In this document: positions 36,280 through 45,600 of the stretch, piece after piece
Layout of the letters: each line of letters opens with the position of its first letter
Position numbering within the stretch: position 1 is the first letter of the stretch
Notes under the pieces: generated by a model
Told to the model about the DNA's origin: nothing
The model's database searches: none
Seen by the model: only the letters and a program-made list of their open reading frames with translations
Assembly: GCA_017645305.1 (NCBI GenBank)
Contig: JAGCPD010000010.1
Location: 62,001 to 126,000 of the forward strand
Length of the DNA: 64,000 nucleotides
Reading direction: 5' to 3'
From: Bacteroidaceae bacterium
GTDB lineage: Bacteria; Bacteroidota; Bacteroidia; Bacteroidales; Bacteroidaceae
Program-made: the position numbers and the translations under genes

Positions 36280-36855
36280 CTATTTTATATTATTTTCCAT
36301 TTGTGAAATAACACTTATATTCTTTTCTATATCCCGAACTATACCATTTGCTATCTCCTCATATAGCAATTTGGCTTTTTTTAAACCTTTGGCAACTTCT
36401 CCTTTGCTGTTAAAAATATGACGATACATTGTCATCATAATGTTGGCACCTGCCGTAGGAAATATCAAATCGCCTCCTTCCCATTTCAAATTCCCCAACT
36501 TTTCGAAAGAGATTTGAATATTGCTCTCTGATGCTGTTATTTTAAGAATAAAGTTAATCTCCCAGTCAGAAGCAACCATTGCTCCTGGCAGTTTGCTATG
36601 TCTCTTATGCAGAATATCTACAACGAAAGATTTCTCACGCTCAATCTCTCTGATATTAGCATCAGGATATGCTGATGTCGCCGCCTTTTTAGCTTCATAA
36701 TAGTTTTCCGACTCTGTTTCAACCTGCCTTAAAATTGTATGTACTCCACCCTCCTCTTCTGTTATCATTCCTAAAGTTGGCGTTAAAACAAATTGGGCTT
36801 TACAACATAAAGAAACCCCGACAAATGCTGCAAATAAAAAGCTACTCTTCGTCAT
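36280..36855 (-). CDS. Small secreted protein of unknown function
   Basis: 191 residues with a signal peptide (MTKSSFLFAAFVGVSLCCKA, cleavage before QF). The mature part mixes strands and helices; FILKITASESNIQISFEKLGN-like alternation (shortened here) suggests a compact alpha/beta domain, perhaps of the DUF4468/TBP-like kind common in Bacteroidales, but I cannot confirm it. It is the last intact gene of the minus-strand envelope operon, 55 bp after the transglutaminase gene. Confidence 0.65.
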   Translation of the reverse strand: MTKSSFLFAAFVGVSLCCKAQFVLTPTLGMITEEEGGVHTILRQVETESENYYEAKKAATSAYPDANIREIEREKSFVVDILHKRHSKLPGAMVASDWEINFILKITASESNIQISFEKLGNLKWEGGDLIFPTAGANIMMTMYRHIFNSKGEVAKGLKKAKLLYEEIANGIVRDIEKNISVISQMENNIK

Positions 36856-36910
36856 ATTGTATATACTGTATAATTACTTCTTTTCTCAAATCATTAAGAA
36901 ATATCATCAT

Positions 36911-38416
36911 TTATTCTAATATAATAACATTGGCTGTTGCATTATCCATTTTGGGCATAGTATGCCCTACAGACGCACCAATATATGTAGGGTCACAGAC
37001 CACATATCTTCTGCCATTTACATTGATATAGTCGCCATTTACATTATCGGTGAAGGATACTGCCGAAGCAAGGTGCCCCGGATAATATATAAGAATACAC
37101 CTTAAACCGAGAAGGTCACGAACCAGCCTTGTGAACAGAATGGAGCGATCTTCACAGTCACAATATGGATAATAAAGGGTTTCGTCAGGAAAAAAGGCAC
37201 GATCACTTCCCCAAACTTTATTATCATATTCATAAACGAATGCCGTTTGCACCCAATTTAACAAACGCTCTACAGCATCTAATTCAGAACGTCCAGATAT
37301 ATATTGACGAAGTTGTGGATATAACTCGTTCTGAGCCTCTTTGCATATAGGAGTATTGGCATACATTGCCCAACGAGTCATAAAATTTCCTCCAACTTCT
37401 GACGTGGGATAAGAACTAAAAAATGTCAATAGATTTTTGTTCACACTGACATTAACAGACATTTCGGGGTATCGTTTCGAAACCAAAGTTCGAGTTGGTG
37501 TCCCGGAATAATACACTTGTGGGTCATTTCCAACCCATAATGACAATGATTGTTCTCTTGGATATTTCGCCGCATTTATTTTAATTGAACCGACAGATTT
37601 TGACATAGCATAAAACTTCTCACCATCGCAATCAAAATATGGCGTGTTATAGACGTTGTGCCGGCTTGCATAAAGCATTGCCAATTTGCCATCAGCCTGT
37701 CCTAAACGCATTTTATAACCCGATTGGCTAAAGATATAAGCCATCAAGAGTGTAGCCTCATTCGTTCCTTCCCCACAATAACTGTTTCCAAGTGTCTGCA
37801 ATAGCATCAAATATGCCCAATCGCATAAATTCAAGCTTGACCGAAGTTTGATACAGTCTATTACAAGATTGTTAAAGCGCGGTTCACATAGTTGACTCCA
37901 CGCATCAGCTACAGCATTCTCTTCCGTGCTTCCTAATGTAAAACCTCCGCCCTGCGGTCTTCTCACTTGTAATGATGTTCCAAAATATGAGAAACTAAAA
38001 TGTTGCGAATTGTTCTCGGGGACTTCTTGGACAGGTGCTATTGGCTGAGCCTGACGATTATCCTTAATGGGGCAGACAATACCTTCAATGCTAATATTCC
38101 GATCCTGTTTTTTACGAAACGCATCATCGTCCGACATGTTGATGGGATTAACGGGTTTTACATCTTTATCTGGTAAAGCCAGCCCTCGGAAAGAATTAAA
38201 GTCTCTCCATTTTTCTCTTGTTTTACTGACATATTCGGCATTCAACTTTTGCCGATAGTCGTTAAAATTATTCACGCGATTTTGGTTGAAGGCAGACACA
38301 TTGCTGCCCCCAACATTTTGTCGTGTGCCGTTAAAAGCATCTTTAACCTGCCCGAACATTAACGAGGGCGAAGTCATCAACGTAACAAGAAGAACAAAAG
38401 CATTTAATCGATTCAT
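36911..38416 (-). CDS. Secreted transglutaminase-like protein
   Basis: 501 residues. Signal peptide (MNRLNAFVLLVTLMTSPSLMFG), a polar N-terminal region, then a papain-like transglutaminase core. The likely triad is Cys in YPYCDCEDRSILFTRLV (~425), His in YYPGHLASAVSF (~455) and Asp in VVCDPTYIGASVGHTMP (~480). In this family the enzyme may cross-link, hydrolyse or only bind peptides; substrate unknown. It sits 5 bp after the WG-repeat gene in the operon, suggesting that it acts on an operon product or on the cell surface. Confidence 0.75.
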   Translation of the reverse strand: MNRLNAFVLLVTLMTSPSLMFGQVKDAFNGTRQNVGGSNVSAFNQNRVNNFNDYRQKLNAEYVSKTREKWRDFNSFRGLALPDKDVKPVNPINMSDDDAFRKKQDRNISIEGIVCPIKDNRQAQPIAPVQEVPENNSQHFSFSYFGTSLQVRRPQGGGFTLGSTEENAVADAWSQLCEPRFNNLVIDCIKLRSSLNLCDWAYLMLLQTLGNSYCGEGTNEATLLMAYIFSQSGYKMRLGQADGKLAMLYASRHNVYNTPYFDCDGEKFYAMSKSVGSIKINAAKYPREQSLSLWVGNDPQVYYSGTPTRTLVSKRYPEMSVNVSVNKNLLTFFSSYPTSEVGGNFMTRWAMYANTPICKEAQNELYPQLRQYISGRSELDAVERLLNWVQTAFVYEYDNKVWGSDRAFFPDETLYYPYCDCEDRSILFTRLVRDLLGLRCILIYYPGHLASAVSFTDNVNGDYINVNGRRYVVCDPTYIGASVGHTMPKMDNATANVIILE

Positions 38417-38421
38417 TTCTC

Positions 38422-39873
38422 CTAATATCTTCTACCACCCAAAATCAGGTTAGTTATTCCCGAACTAAGCTGTTGTACGGCACGGGCGGCAGCCGCTTCC
38501 CGTTGTGCTTGTAAGGCTTTTTCTTCTGCGATTTTTCTTTCTCTTTCAATATTCTTTGCCGTTGCCGATCGTAATGCCGTTCCATACTCCTCTATCTTCT
38601 TCGTGACATTGTTTCGTGCGGTGATGATTTCGCCTCGCATCTTTCGTGCCTTTGCTAATGTGGGATCATCTGCAGAGATTTTTTCACTGTTAATGTATTT
38701 TTCAAGATATATTCCGGCAGAAGTGTACATCCCAGAGATTGTACCTGCATCAAATTTGTAATTATCTGGGTTTTGTATAGGCAGGTAGTAATTTGTATTA
38801 TCATTTAACGTATTAATGACACTGTTTAATTTATTCATTTCTGCTTTTGCTATTTTTTCTGCGGACAACCCCATGTAATAATCACCCCATGCAATTCCAT
38901 AGCCCTCTCCTTCGTAGAATGTAATAACATCTTGATATTTTCCCATGTCGTAAAGTCTTTCTCCCTTGTCCCTAAAGACTACTTCATATGACTTTTGGGG
39001 ATTATATACCTCATATTCCTCATCTCTATGAATCTTACATTCGATAGCATTCTTTGACGAATTGTAAGTCACATCTTGGAATAATGGAGGAACAATAATA
39101 TCTGATGTCGCGCCCTTCAACATTTTCCCTCCACATCTAGACAATCCGTCAGACTCTTTTTTGTAGCAATTAACAAACCCTGACGGTTCAATATAAAAAT
39201 GATTATACTCCTGCGGAAAAATTATCTCTCCGTCAAATGTAAGCAAACCCTTCTTGTTTCCTGTTGACAGCATGTTTTTAGGAGCTATTGTCCAAAAATA
39301 ACTAAGTTGAGGCTTTATTTCACCATCATATTCGTGCATTACAGAACTGCCATCAAGGGAATAAAATGCGTGATGGGATGTCGCATTGTCAGTCACAAGC
39401 CAAAAGCCCTTACTTGCAGGATGCCAATATGTATTTGAAGAACTGGTAAAAGTTCCCGCCTCTAAGGCTCCACTTTGCTGAATATTGTCATATCGTATGG
39501 GTAGGATTTGCTTTCCTTTTGAATCAACAACACCCCATTTGGTAGAAGAGCCACTATTTTGTCCCACATAAAAAAATCCCCCTTTTAACACACTGTATTT
39601 ATCTAACCATTCTGGACAAAGAGGAGAGCCCGCTTCATCAATTAGCATATACTTTTGGGGACCATTTTTGTATTGACTCTTAGTTAACAAAATGTAAAAA
39701 TATCCGTCATCGGAAAGTTTAACCTCTGGCGTAGTGCCATATTGCTTCTTCAACAACTTAAGCATTGGCTTGTTTTGTTTCTCAAAAGCATTAAGTTCAT
39801 ATTTTTGTGCTACCGCATTGCTAACCAAGCATAAACAAATTGCCAAAAGGGCGATTTTAAAGAACTTTCTCAT
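38422..39873 (-). CDS. Secreted WG-repeat protein
   Basis: 483 residues with a signal peptide (MRKFFKIALLAICLCLVSNAVA). Residues ~60-290 carry KWGVVDSKGKQILPIRYD-type WG repeats, including degenerate copies (KKGLLTFDGEIIFPQEYN), which form beta-propeller or solenoid folds in other proteins. The last ~120 residues are helical and end in an Ala/Arg/Glu-rich coiled coil followed by a short hydrophobic tail. Its role is unknown. It is co-transcribed with the transglutaminase gene, 5 bp downstream. Confidence 0.7.
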   Translation of the reverse strand: MRKFFKIALLAICLCLVSNAVAQKYELNAFEKQNKPMLKLLKKQYGTTPEVKLSDDGYFYILLTKSQYKNGPQKYMLIDEAGSPLCPEWLDKYSVLKGGFFYVGQNSGSSTKWGVVDSKGKQILPIRYDNIQQSGALEAGTFTSSSNTYWHPASKGFWLVTDNATSHHAFYSLDGSSVMHEYDGEIKPQLSYFWTIAPKNMLSTGNKKGLLTFDGEIIFPQEYNHFYIEPSGFVNCYKKESDGLSRCGGKMLKGATSDIIVPPLFQDVTYNSSKNAIECKIHRDEEYEVYNPQKSYEVVFRDKGERLYDMGKYQDVITFYEGEGYGIAWGDYYMGLSAEKIAKAEMNKLNSVINTLNDNTNYYLPIQNPDNYKFDAGTISGMYTSAGIYLEKYINSEKISADDPTLAKARKMRGEIITARNNVTKKIEEYGTALRSATAKNIERERKIAEEKALQAQREAAAARAVQQLSSGITNLILGGRRY

Positions 39874-39885
39874 AAAGCAAACATA

Positions 39886-40821
39886 TTATCTGATTAACCA
39901 ATTTTCTCTAACCGTAAGCGCCTTCTGATTTTGGCCAAATGCCACACCGATAGCACGAATGGCCTCAATTTTTGCCTTTTCCAACATTACAGATTCACGC
40001 ATTAACTCTTTTGAGAACTCCCATTTGTCGCCAATGCGTGCCCGGATAGATTCCGCCAATACTAAAGCTTCATCCCAACACGAAGAGGAAGGGTCGATTG
40101 ATGCCAGATAAGCTCCTGCCAGTGTGGCTCCCTCCTTATCTTGACTGGCATTCCAAATTGAGCGAGCCTTATTAACTTTAACAGCACAGTCATAATCAAC
40201 ATACTCTTGATATATATCCAGCATACAACGTTCTATCTCGTTATATTTGCTACAACACGTGGGAACAGAGGTTAACAAGCACAGGGCTTCTTCATATTCA
40301 CGACGGGTAGAAAAACTTTTGGCCTGACGTATAATATTAGGAATCTGTGTTTCATAATATTCGTTCATTTTTCTTTTTGCATCCCTCAAGAATTTCTGAA
40401 TCTGTGCATTGTTGGCATTAATACTACCAAATGCTGTTGAATATGCTTTCGACTCATTTCGTCCTGCACCATTAAGAACAACAGAGGTAGAAGCAAACTT
40501 GTCTCCTGTATAGTTATTTCCCACATAAAGTTCGAGTTCGCTAGTAAGGGTAACTAATGGACGCGTTCCACCCATCACTTCTTTCGACCCTTCTACGAGA
40601 TTTGCCACTATACTGAAATTTGAAAAGAGAGCACCGCCATCCATTCCGTTTTGCGTAACAATTTGTCTTATCCTTGATTCCAGTTTGCTCTGCGCCATTG
40701 GAGCCAGCGAATCTACCTGTTGTGGCACTAAAACCATCATTGGGATAATGCAGTCATTCTGTGCCTTCATACCAGCAGTACCAATAATCAATGCCCATAA
40801 AGTTAATATTATCTTTTTCAT
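39886..40821 (-). CDS. Secreted protein of unknown function, CsgG/FlgT-like beginning
   Basis: 311 residues with a signal peptide (MKKIILTLWALIIGTAGMKA). The N-terminal ~150 residues (PMMVLVPQQ, LESRIRQIVTQNGM, LVTLTSELELYVGN) have the alternating pattern seen in CsgG/FlgT/TolB-type periplasmic domains; this is a pattern impression, not a family assignment. Residues ~150-290 are helical with three cysteine-containing segments (LTSVPTCCSKYNEIERCML). Function unknown. Confidence 0.65.
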   Translation of the reverse strand: MKKIILTLWALIIGTAGMKAQNDCIIPMMVLVPQQVDSLAPMAQSKLESRIRQIVTQNGMDGGALFSNFSIVANLVEGSKEVMGGTRPLVTLTSELELYVGNNYTGDKFASTSVVLNGAGRNESKAYSTAFGSINANNAQIQKFLRDAKRKMNEYYETQIPNIIRQAKSFSTRREYEEALCLLTSVPTCCSKYNEIERCMLDIYQEYVDYDCAVKVNKARSIWNASQDKEGATLAGAYLASIDPSSSCWDEALVLAESIRARIGDKWEFSKELMRESVMLEKAKIEAIRAIGVAFGQNQKALTVRENWLIR

Positions 40822-40835
40822 ATTAAGCTCCTTCC

Positions 40836-41783
40836 TTATTTTATATAGATGTTTACTTTACCTAGACCACGAATCTTATATTCTGCAGAGATGCCATTTT
40901 CGTCAAGAAAATTTACAAGCTTTTGAGCTACATCCTTAGCTCCTTGTTTGCGTTGTCTCCCCCTGATTGTAGAAATAAGAGGGACATAAACGCCCTGATA
41001 ACGCAGGAATGTGTTGCCGCTCTGTACTCTTTCCAGCCCGTTCCCGTCAATTGAGTTGTCATATAAGAAATCTTCTATTTGCTCACGCAAGGTGTATTCT
41101 CCCACTTTGCTGTTCATTGTTACGGCAGATGTTGAAGTTGTCTTAATGTCAAAAGCGATCATGCGTCCCTTATTAACCATTGCAAAATAATAATCTGTAA
41201 GTTTTTTTGTAAAGGGAGCCATATTCTCGAAAACAGCCTCTCGTAACAGGACAACAGGATTGGCAGATGTAGAGCCCTTTCCCATACCAGAAACAGGTGC
41301 AAAGTTCCTGCTTGTATAAGCATCCGTTCCATTTAGTACATACGAGACTCTGTATTCCGGGCCATTTTTTACCAAATCAAATTGTACCTTAACAAGAATA
41401 TCTGCCTCCGAGTTTCTGATAATGGCTTCATCAACACTTTCAGATTCATCGCCAGCGTTTGCTGCCGCCATTGCAGCATCGGCTTTCGCATTATTTATAG
41501 CTTCAACGATATCTACGATAACAATGTCCGAATTACAATCTGTTATCAACTGTGCAACCTGCGTCAGTACGGCATGTAGTGAAGGGTCTTCCGAGAGAGC
41601 TTTCTCATAATCAGGTATGGTCTCGGTAAGTCCATTATTGTTGAACTGTTGTGTAAAGCCGTGACTCTTGCAGTATATCAAATCGGGGATGACCATCACA
41701 TGGGGTGGAGTCATTACTTTTTGGGCAAAGGTACTACCAACCAATATCAAGAAGACAGTACAAATTGTATATAATCTTTTCAT
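40836..41783 (-). CDS. DUF6175-family secreted protein
   Basis: 315 residues with a signal peptide (MKRLYTICTVFLILVGSTFA). The VMVIPDLIYCKSHGF beginning, the AEDDSDI-like NSEADILVKVQFDLVKNG block (~128-145) and the C-terminal YEIKGLGKVNI-like ISAEYKIRGLGKVNIYIK fit the DUF6175 family as I remember it. Ala-rich central helix (ADAAMAAANAG). Members are found next to CsgG/TolB-like proteins in Bacteroidales; function unknown. It is 14-15 bp from both neighbours. Confidence 0.72.
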   Translation of the reverse strand: MKRLYTICTVFLILVGSTFAQKVMTPPHVMVIPDLIYCKSHGFTQQFNNNGLTETIPDYEKALSEDPSLHAVLTQVAQLITDCNSDIVIVDIVEAINNAKADAAMAAANAGDESESVDEAIIRNSEADILVKVQFDLVKNGPEYRVSYVLNGTDAYTSRNFAPVSGMGKGSTSANPVVLLREAVFENMAPFTKKLTDYYFAMVNKGRMIAFDIKTTSTSAVTMNSKVGEYTLREQIEDFLYDNSIDGNGLERVQSGNTFLRYQGVYVPLISTIRGRQRKQGAKDVAQKLVNFLDENGISAEYKIRGLGKVNIYIK

Positions 41784-41798
41784 TTCGTGTTTTTATTT

Positions 41799-42281
41799 TT
41801 ATTTAACAATGATATTATCACTAACAAAACGCTGGGTTAAGGCAGACCTATTGACTACCACAATGATACCGAAAGTCTGTGTTCCGTCACCTTTATATCG
41901 CTGAATAGCAGATTTCTTCTGATTTTTGGCTGATACGTATTTTGTGTATGCCCCCCCATTAGCAAAAAACATGTCGAAATATTGTTCATATTTCTTTCGG
42001 GCGTTAGCTTCATCCACCACAGGGTAGGAATTACATTCACCACTTCCTGCCTGAATACCCGTGAACACCACGTCATAGACAGCCTTCTTTTTAGCTTGTT
42101 CTATGGCATCAGAACGATTGCGGCCAGAGGCCCATACACGTAAAGTTTGGGTGCCATCCATGCTTTTACCTAGACATTCCGTCGTATAGCTATGGAATGC
42201 GGCTGTTGAAATCTCTCTACTCTTACAACTTGAAAGGCAAACAACAGCAATTGTCGATAAAAAAAATAATAACTGTTTCAT
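41799..42281 (-). CDS. Small lipoprotein, paralogue of the 154-residue operon protein
   Basis: 160 residues from the ATG at 42279-42281, which gives a clean SPII signal (MKQLLFFLSTIAVVCLSSC); upstream ATGs would overlap the previous gene. Mature residues ARKKYEQYFDMFFANGGAYT and the preceding AVYDVVFTGI align with the 42855-43319 product (AVHGVMFRGV, WFNAFWNEGGYKRY), so the two are diverged paralogues. The ASGRNRSDAIEQAKKKAV beginning resembles LPP20/FlgO-type domains. Function unknown. Confidence 0.7.
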   Translation of the reverse strand: MKQLLFFLSTIAVVCLSSCKSREISTAAFHSYTTECLGKSMDGTQTLRVWASGRNRSDAIEQAKKKAVYDVVFTGIQAGSGECNSYPVVDEANARKKYEQYFDMFFANGGAYTKYVSAKNQKKSAIQRYKGDGTQTFGIIVVVNRSALTQRFVSDNIIVK

Positions 42282-42285
42282 AATT

Positions 42286-42852
42286 TTAGAATTCATAACC
42301 AAGTTTTACAAGTACTCCATTATAGTACTTAATATTTCCGGGATAAGTTTTTAAATGACGGAGTGTATATCCTAAACTAACAAGGAAAGCACTTCTTTTT
42401 TCCCCAATACGCAAACCAACAGATGGTGTCATGAAAAAACCGTCTGGGATGGTTGAACCAATATTTACAGACCAAAAAGGAACGGTACGACGAATCTCGT
42501 CAGAAAGGAAATTTCCCCGGGCATTAACGAAGATTGGCATTGCCAAATAACAATCAGAGTTGCGAACATTGTCATTATTGGGGTAATATAACAGTCCCAA
42601 TCCAGCCCCGACCTTCAGATATTGACTGAATCGATAACCTGCACTAAAAGATGTTCCAACCATTGCAACGTTCTTTCTATTAACCATAAGCGTAGAACCA
42701 CCGCCAACCTCAGCTGCACACCAGAAACCTTTGTCGTTTTCGGCAATATTTTGGTTTATAGATGGCGATTCTGGCATTTTAATAATTTTATCTTGCGCAC
42801 ACACACATAAACATGGTGTAAAGGCAAAAAAAAGAAAAAGAAGATTTTTCAT
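42286..42852 (-). CDS. Outer-membrane beta-barrel protein of the envelope operon
   Basis: 188 residues from the ATG at 42850-42852, two bases after the preceding stop; the ATG at 42861 would overlap it. Signal peptide MKNLLFLFFAFTPCLCVCAQ. Alternating strands (SAGYRFSQYLKVGAGLGLLY, then FMTPSVGLRIG) and a terminal LGYEF mark an eight-stranded-type outer-membrane barrel. It is placed between the two paralogous small proteins, which suggests that these sit at the outer membrane with it. Confidence 0.75.
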   Translation of the reverse strand: MKNLLFLFFAFTPCLCVCAQDKIIKMPESPSINQNIAENDKGFWCAAEVGGGSTLMVNRKNVAMVGTSFSAGYRFSQYLKVGAGLGLLYYPNNDNVRNSDCYLAMPIFVNARGNFLSDEIRRTVPFWSVNIGSTIPDGFFMTPSVGLRIGEKRSAFLVSLGYTLRHLKTYPGNIKYYNGVLVKLGYEF

Positions 42853-42854
42853 AA

Positions 42855-43319
42855 TTACCATAAATTTGAGAGTCCTTGAATAACACCTTCTTCTTCCAAA
42901 TAAGCTTTCAGCAAGCTACTTGAAACCACCACCAACGCAGAAGTTTCTGTCATCTTCGTCTGCTTGTTTTTCATTACAGACATAGAAGACGGAGTAATGG
43001 TTGCATACCTTTTATATCCACCTTCGTTCCAGAAAGCATTAAACCATGCCTTTTTCGTTTGTTCCACGTTTGGATCCTTGACAAGTGGTGGTTGCCCGCT
43101 ATAATCCTTAGCTGCGGCTACTCCACGAAACATCACACCATGTACCGCATACTGCTTTACCAAATCCTCTGCCATTTTTGCAGGTTTCTTGGTAGAGACA
43201 ACAATCCTTACTACAAAATTGCCATTGTTGTCAACTCCTTCACTTGTTAACGAATAGTCCTGTGCATGAACTAAAACACATCCCAAACAGGACATGAGTA
43301 TAAATAAGATTTTTTTCAT
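42855..43319 (-). CDS. Small secreted protein, paralogue of the operon lipoprotein
   Basis: 154 residues with a signal peptide (MKKILFILMSCLGCVLVHAQ). It shares the A-V-x-x-V-x-F-x-G and F-x-x-x-(F/W)-x-x-GG-Y-x-(K/R)-Y pattern with the 160-residue lipoprotein two genes on. No lipobox was found, so it is probably soluble in the periplasm or secreted. Function unknown. It lies 18 bp after the WG-repeat/glycine-zipper gene. Confidence 0.7.
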   Translation of the reverse strand: MKKILFILMSCLGCVLVHAQDYSLTSEGVDNNGNFVVRIVVSTKKPAKMAEDLVKQYAVHGVMFRGVAAAKDYSGQPPLVKDPNVEQTKKAWFNAFWNEGGYKRYATITPSSMSVMKNKQTKMTETSALVVVSSSLLKAYLEEEGVIQGLSNLW

Positions 43320-43337
43320 AACAATTGTTTTTTTAGA

Positions 43338-45230
43338 TTATAATTCTCTTATTTGCAAACCAGGGGTATGGAGATCTAATGTTGAATTTTTACAGAAAAA
43401 TGAAGTTCCTAACTGATTCTCGTCAAAATATTGGTCAAAGCGTATGTCCCTATTATTCCAAGGGGTATTGGCCTGTACCGTTCCCACACGTTTATAACAA
43501 ATTTGTCCGCTTTTATCCTTAAAAGGTTGTATTATTTCATATTTTTTCCCATACGAAACGTCTTCTTTTCGTCCTATATGAGAATACATGACTTCATTCT
43601 TAAAATAGAATGGTGCACGTGGGCGAAATATTGGAAAGGATTTTGCCAACTCTGCCATTCCTTTGTTAACACAGCGCTCACACACATCAAGGATAACCTG
43701 ATCCTCATTATTCCAACTACGAAGAATTGTTTTTGAACTTGTAGTACTATATTTTCCGACATAATCTAAGGTAAATGCATACGATGCATTGTCGAATTTC
43801 GCTTTCCTGTTTTGTACATCAGAAGATGGCGTTTGGTAATCACACCAATAGTCTCTATACATTCTCTGTGTCATGCTATCGTCCCATCGTAGCTTGTAGA
43901 GGTAAGCATTCATCTTCACCCGGAAGCCTCCTATATCAGCCACCACCGTAGTAGCAACGGCACCCAAAGAACTTCCTGCCCCCCATGCATTGGCTGCACT
44001 TTGCTTACTACGTGCCGTTGCATAGTCCCCCCTTGCTGCGGCATTGTATGCTTGCTGTTGGTTAACACCTGCCATTACACCTGCCCCTAAACTTAGCAAT
44101 CCCATACCTAAAGCAGCCCATCTGGCTCCTTTCTTTTTGTCAATATAGTCCATATCACAAACAAGAACAAATGTGCTCTGGAGTAACTCAATACCTTCGT
44201 CACGAAGCATGTCTGCACCCCTTACATTATTTTGTGCTCTTTGATAGTCTGCATAGAATGCACCGTAACCACCACGCTCATGAATTAAATCCATATTCAT
44301 ACGACCAGTAATGCTGTTACGGTTGAACCATCGTCCCACTACTTTCTGGGCAACTTCGTTACTACGTACAATGCGATCGATATCAGCCTTTGACTGTTTG
44401 CCACTCACGCTGATTACGCGCAAATCACGAATATTATGTTCGTTATATCTAGCAGGTAATGGGAAACTTCGGAATACACGTTCCATAGCTTCCGCATATT
44501 TTTTATCACGGTGAGTGAGGAGGATAAGACATAGTGAACTTCGCCGATACTGCTCTTTATCCTCCGAGGTGAAACCACTGACATACGGGGCGGGACTGGT
44601 TGACTCTGCATCATGAGTCTCCGTAAGCGATTCATTTATTTGTGAAGCAGTCGGGGCTAATTGCTGAGACGATTGTGTGTCCAGATTAGTTTGATTGGAA
44701 AGAACAGGTTTTCCTGTATCGGAATAAACAAATTCCCCTGATTCATTCTTGACAATACCGACGGAGGTATATGGGGCAGTATCACCATATTTAAAACCAT
44801 TAGAATAAAATAATCCGTTATATTGTGGCGAGATTATTTCATTGCCATTGAAATCACATGCACCCTTCAAGTTGTTCCTTTTGACTCCAAAATATTCTTT
44901 ATGCTTAGTTATATCATCATATCCCCTCGATAAGGATATTATTTCCTTGCCATCCAAAGACCATGCTCCTTCTTTCTTATTGTCTGAAGAATGTACTCCA
45001 AAATAACCACCATAACCAGAATGGTAAACTATCATCCAATAAGGCCCCAAAGGAATCAATAGCTTTCCCTCCGAGCTTTCTGCTCCACGATTTCCATTAT
45101 TATCCCTAATTTCAACCCATTTGAAGCCATCACTCTCCTCTTTCTCCCTTCGGGTAATTTGTGCCATACATTGGTCGATGAAACAAGTCAAACATACCAA
45201 GAATCCCAAAACACATTTTTTAGTTATCAC
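43338..45230 (-). CDS. Large exported protein with WG-like repeats and glycine zipper; first gene of the envelope operon
   Basis: About 630 residues from the GTG at 45228-45230. That start gives MITKKCVLGFLVCLTC as a signal peptide; an earlier GTG at 45263 adds 11 unlikely residues and no ATG is available. Residues ~50-190 hold WG-like repeats (GAWSLDGKEIISLSRGYDD, GACDFNGNEIISPQYN). A conserved-looking middle domain begins YRRSSLCLILLTHRDKKYAE (~220) and runs to a glycine-rich, membrane-seeking stretch (WAALGMGLLSLGAGVMAG, ~375). The C-terminal ~200 residues look beta-rich. Function unknown; it probably anchors or organises the products of the seven genes that follow. Confidence 0.7.
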   Translation of the reverse strand: MITKKCVLGFLVCLTCFIDQCMAQITRREKEESDGFKWVEIRDNNGNRGAESSEGKLLIPLGPYWMIVYHSGYGGYFGVHSSDNKKEGAWSLDGKEIISLSRGYDDITKHKEYFGVKRNNLKGACDFNGNEIISPQYNGLFYSNGFKYGDTAPYTSVGIVKNESGEFVYSDTGKPVLSNQTNLDTQSSQQLAPTASQINESLTETHDAESTSPAPYVSGFTSEDKEQYRRSSLCLILLTHRDKKYAEAMERVFRSFPLPARYNEHNIRDLRVISVSGKQSKADIDRIVRSNEVAQKVVGRWFNRNSITGRMNMDLIHERGGYGAFYADYQRAQNNVRGADMLRDEGIELLQSTFVLVCDMDYIDKKKGARWAALGMGLLSLGAGVMAGVNQQQAYNAAARGDYATARSKQSAANAWGAGSSLGAVATTVVADIGGFRVKMNAYLYKLRWDDSMTQRMYRDYWCDYQTPSSDVQNRKAKFDNASYAFTLDYVGKYSTTSSKTILRSWNNEDQVILDVCERCVNKGMAELAKSFPIFRPRAPFYFKNEVMYSHIGRKEDVSYGKKYEIIQPFKDKSGQICYKRVGTVQANTPWNNRDIRFDQYFDENQLGTSFFCKNSTLDLHTPGLQIREL

Positions 45231-45299
45231 AGTATCCAAAAATTGTGCCTCCCCACTCCCCACAGTCAGCGATTAATACTTAAACAAGTTATGGAAACA

Positions 45300-45600
45300 A
45301 AAGGCATGGGAGTTTCTACTTCTGCCCATCCCTGACTTCAGGCTCTCGCATTGCCCCTCCCCAAGGATAAGCAACGCAGCCAGCCCACGCCAAGTGATTA
45401 TATTTTCAATCCTATGCTATACAATATATATAGCATCGACTAGGATATAATCTACCCGCGCAAGCGCTTACCGTTGCATTACCTCTGTGGAGAGTTTCAA
45501 ACTTGCGAGGTTTGAAGTCACAGAATGACAGCGTCCGTAAACGCCTTTCCGAGACCGGCCCTACAAACGGCTTTTTTCGGCCTCGTTCCAATAAAATTAA
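45300..45600. other. G/C-rich, hairpin-rich gene-free block (possible structured RNA)
   Basis: This stretch is much richer in G and C than the A/T-rich DNA on either side and has no protein gene. Nested hairpin: TCTGTG (45484-45489) and CACAGA (45519-45524) enclose TTCAAAC (45496-45502) and GTTTGAA (45510-45516). Others: ATGGG / CCCAT (45306 and 45324 areas), GCGT / ACGC (45531-45544), ATGCTATA / TATAGCAT (45413-45435), and a GGCC / GGCC stem near 45557-45582. Both strands could fold. It lies in the 928-bp gap before two divergent genes. I do not recognise the RNA. Confidence 0.4.

Noticed and set aside
45300..45600. RNase P RNA, tmRNA or rRNA fragment
   Set aside because: None of the core words of these RNAs that I know appear on either strand; only generic hairpins are visible.
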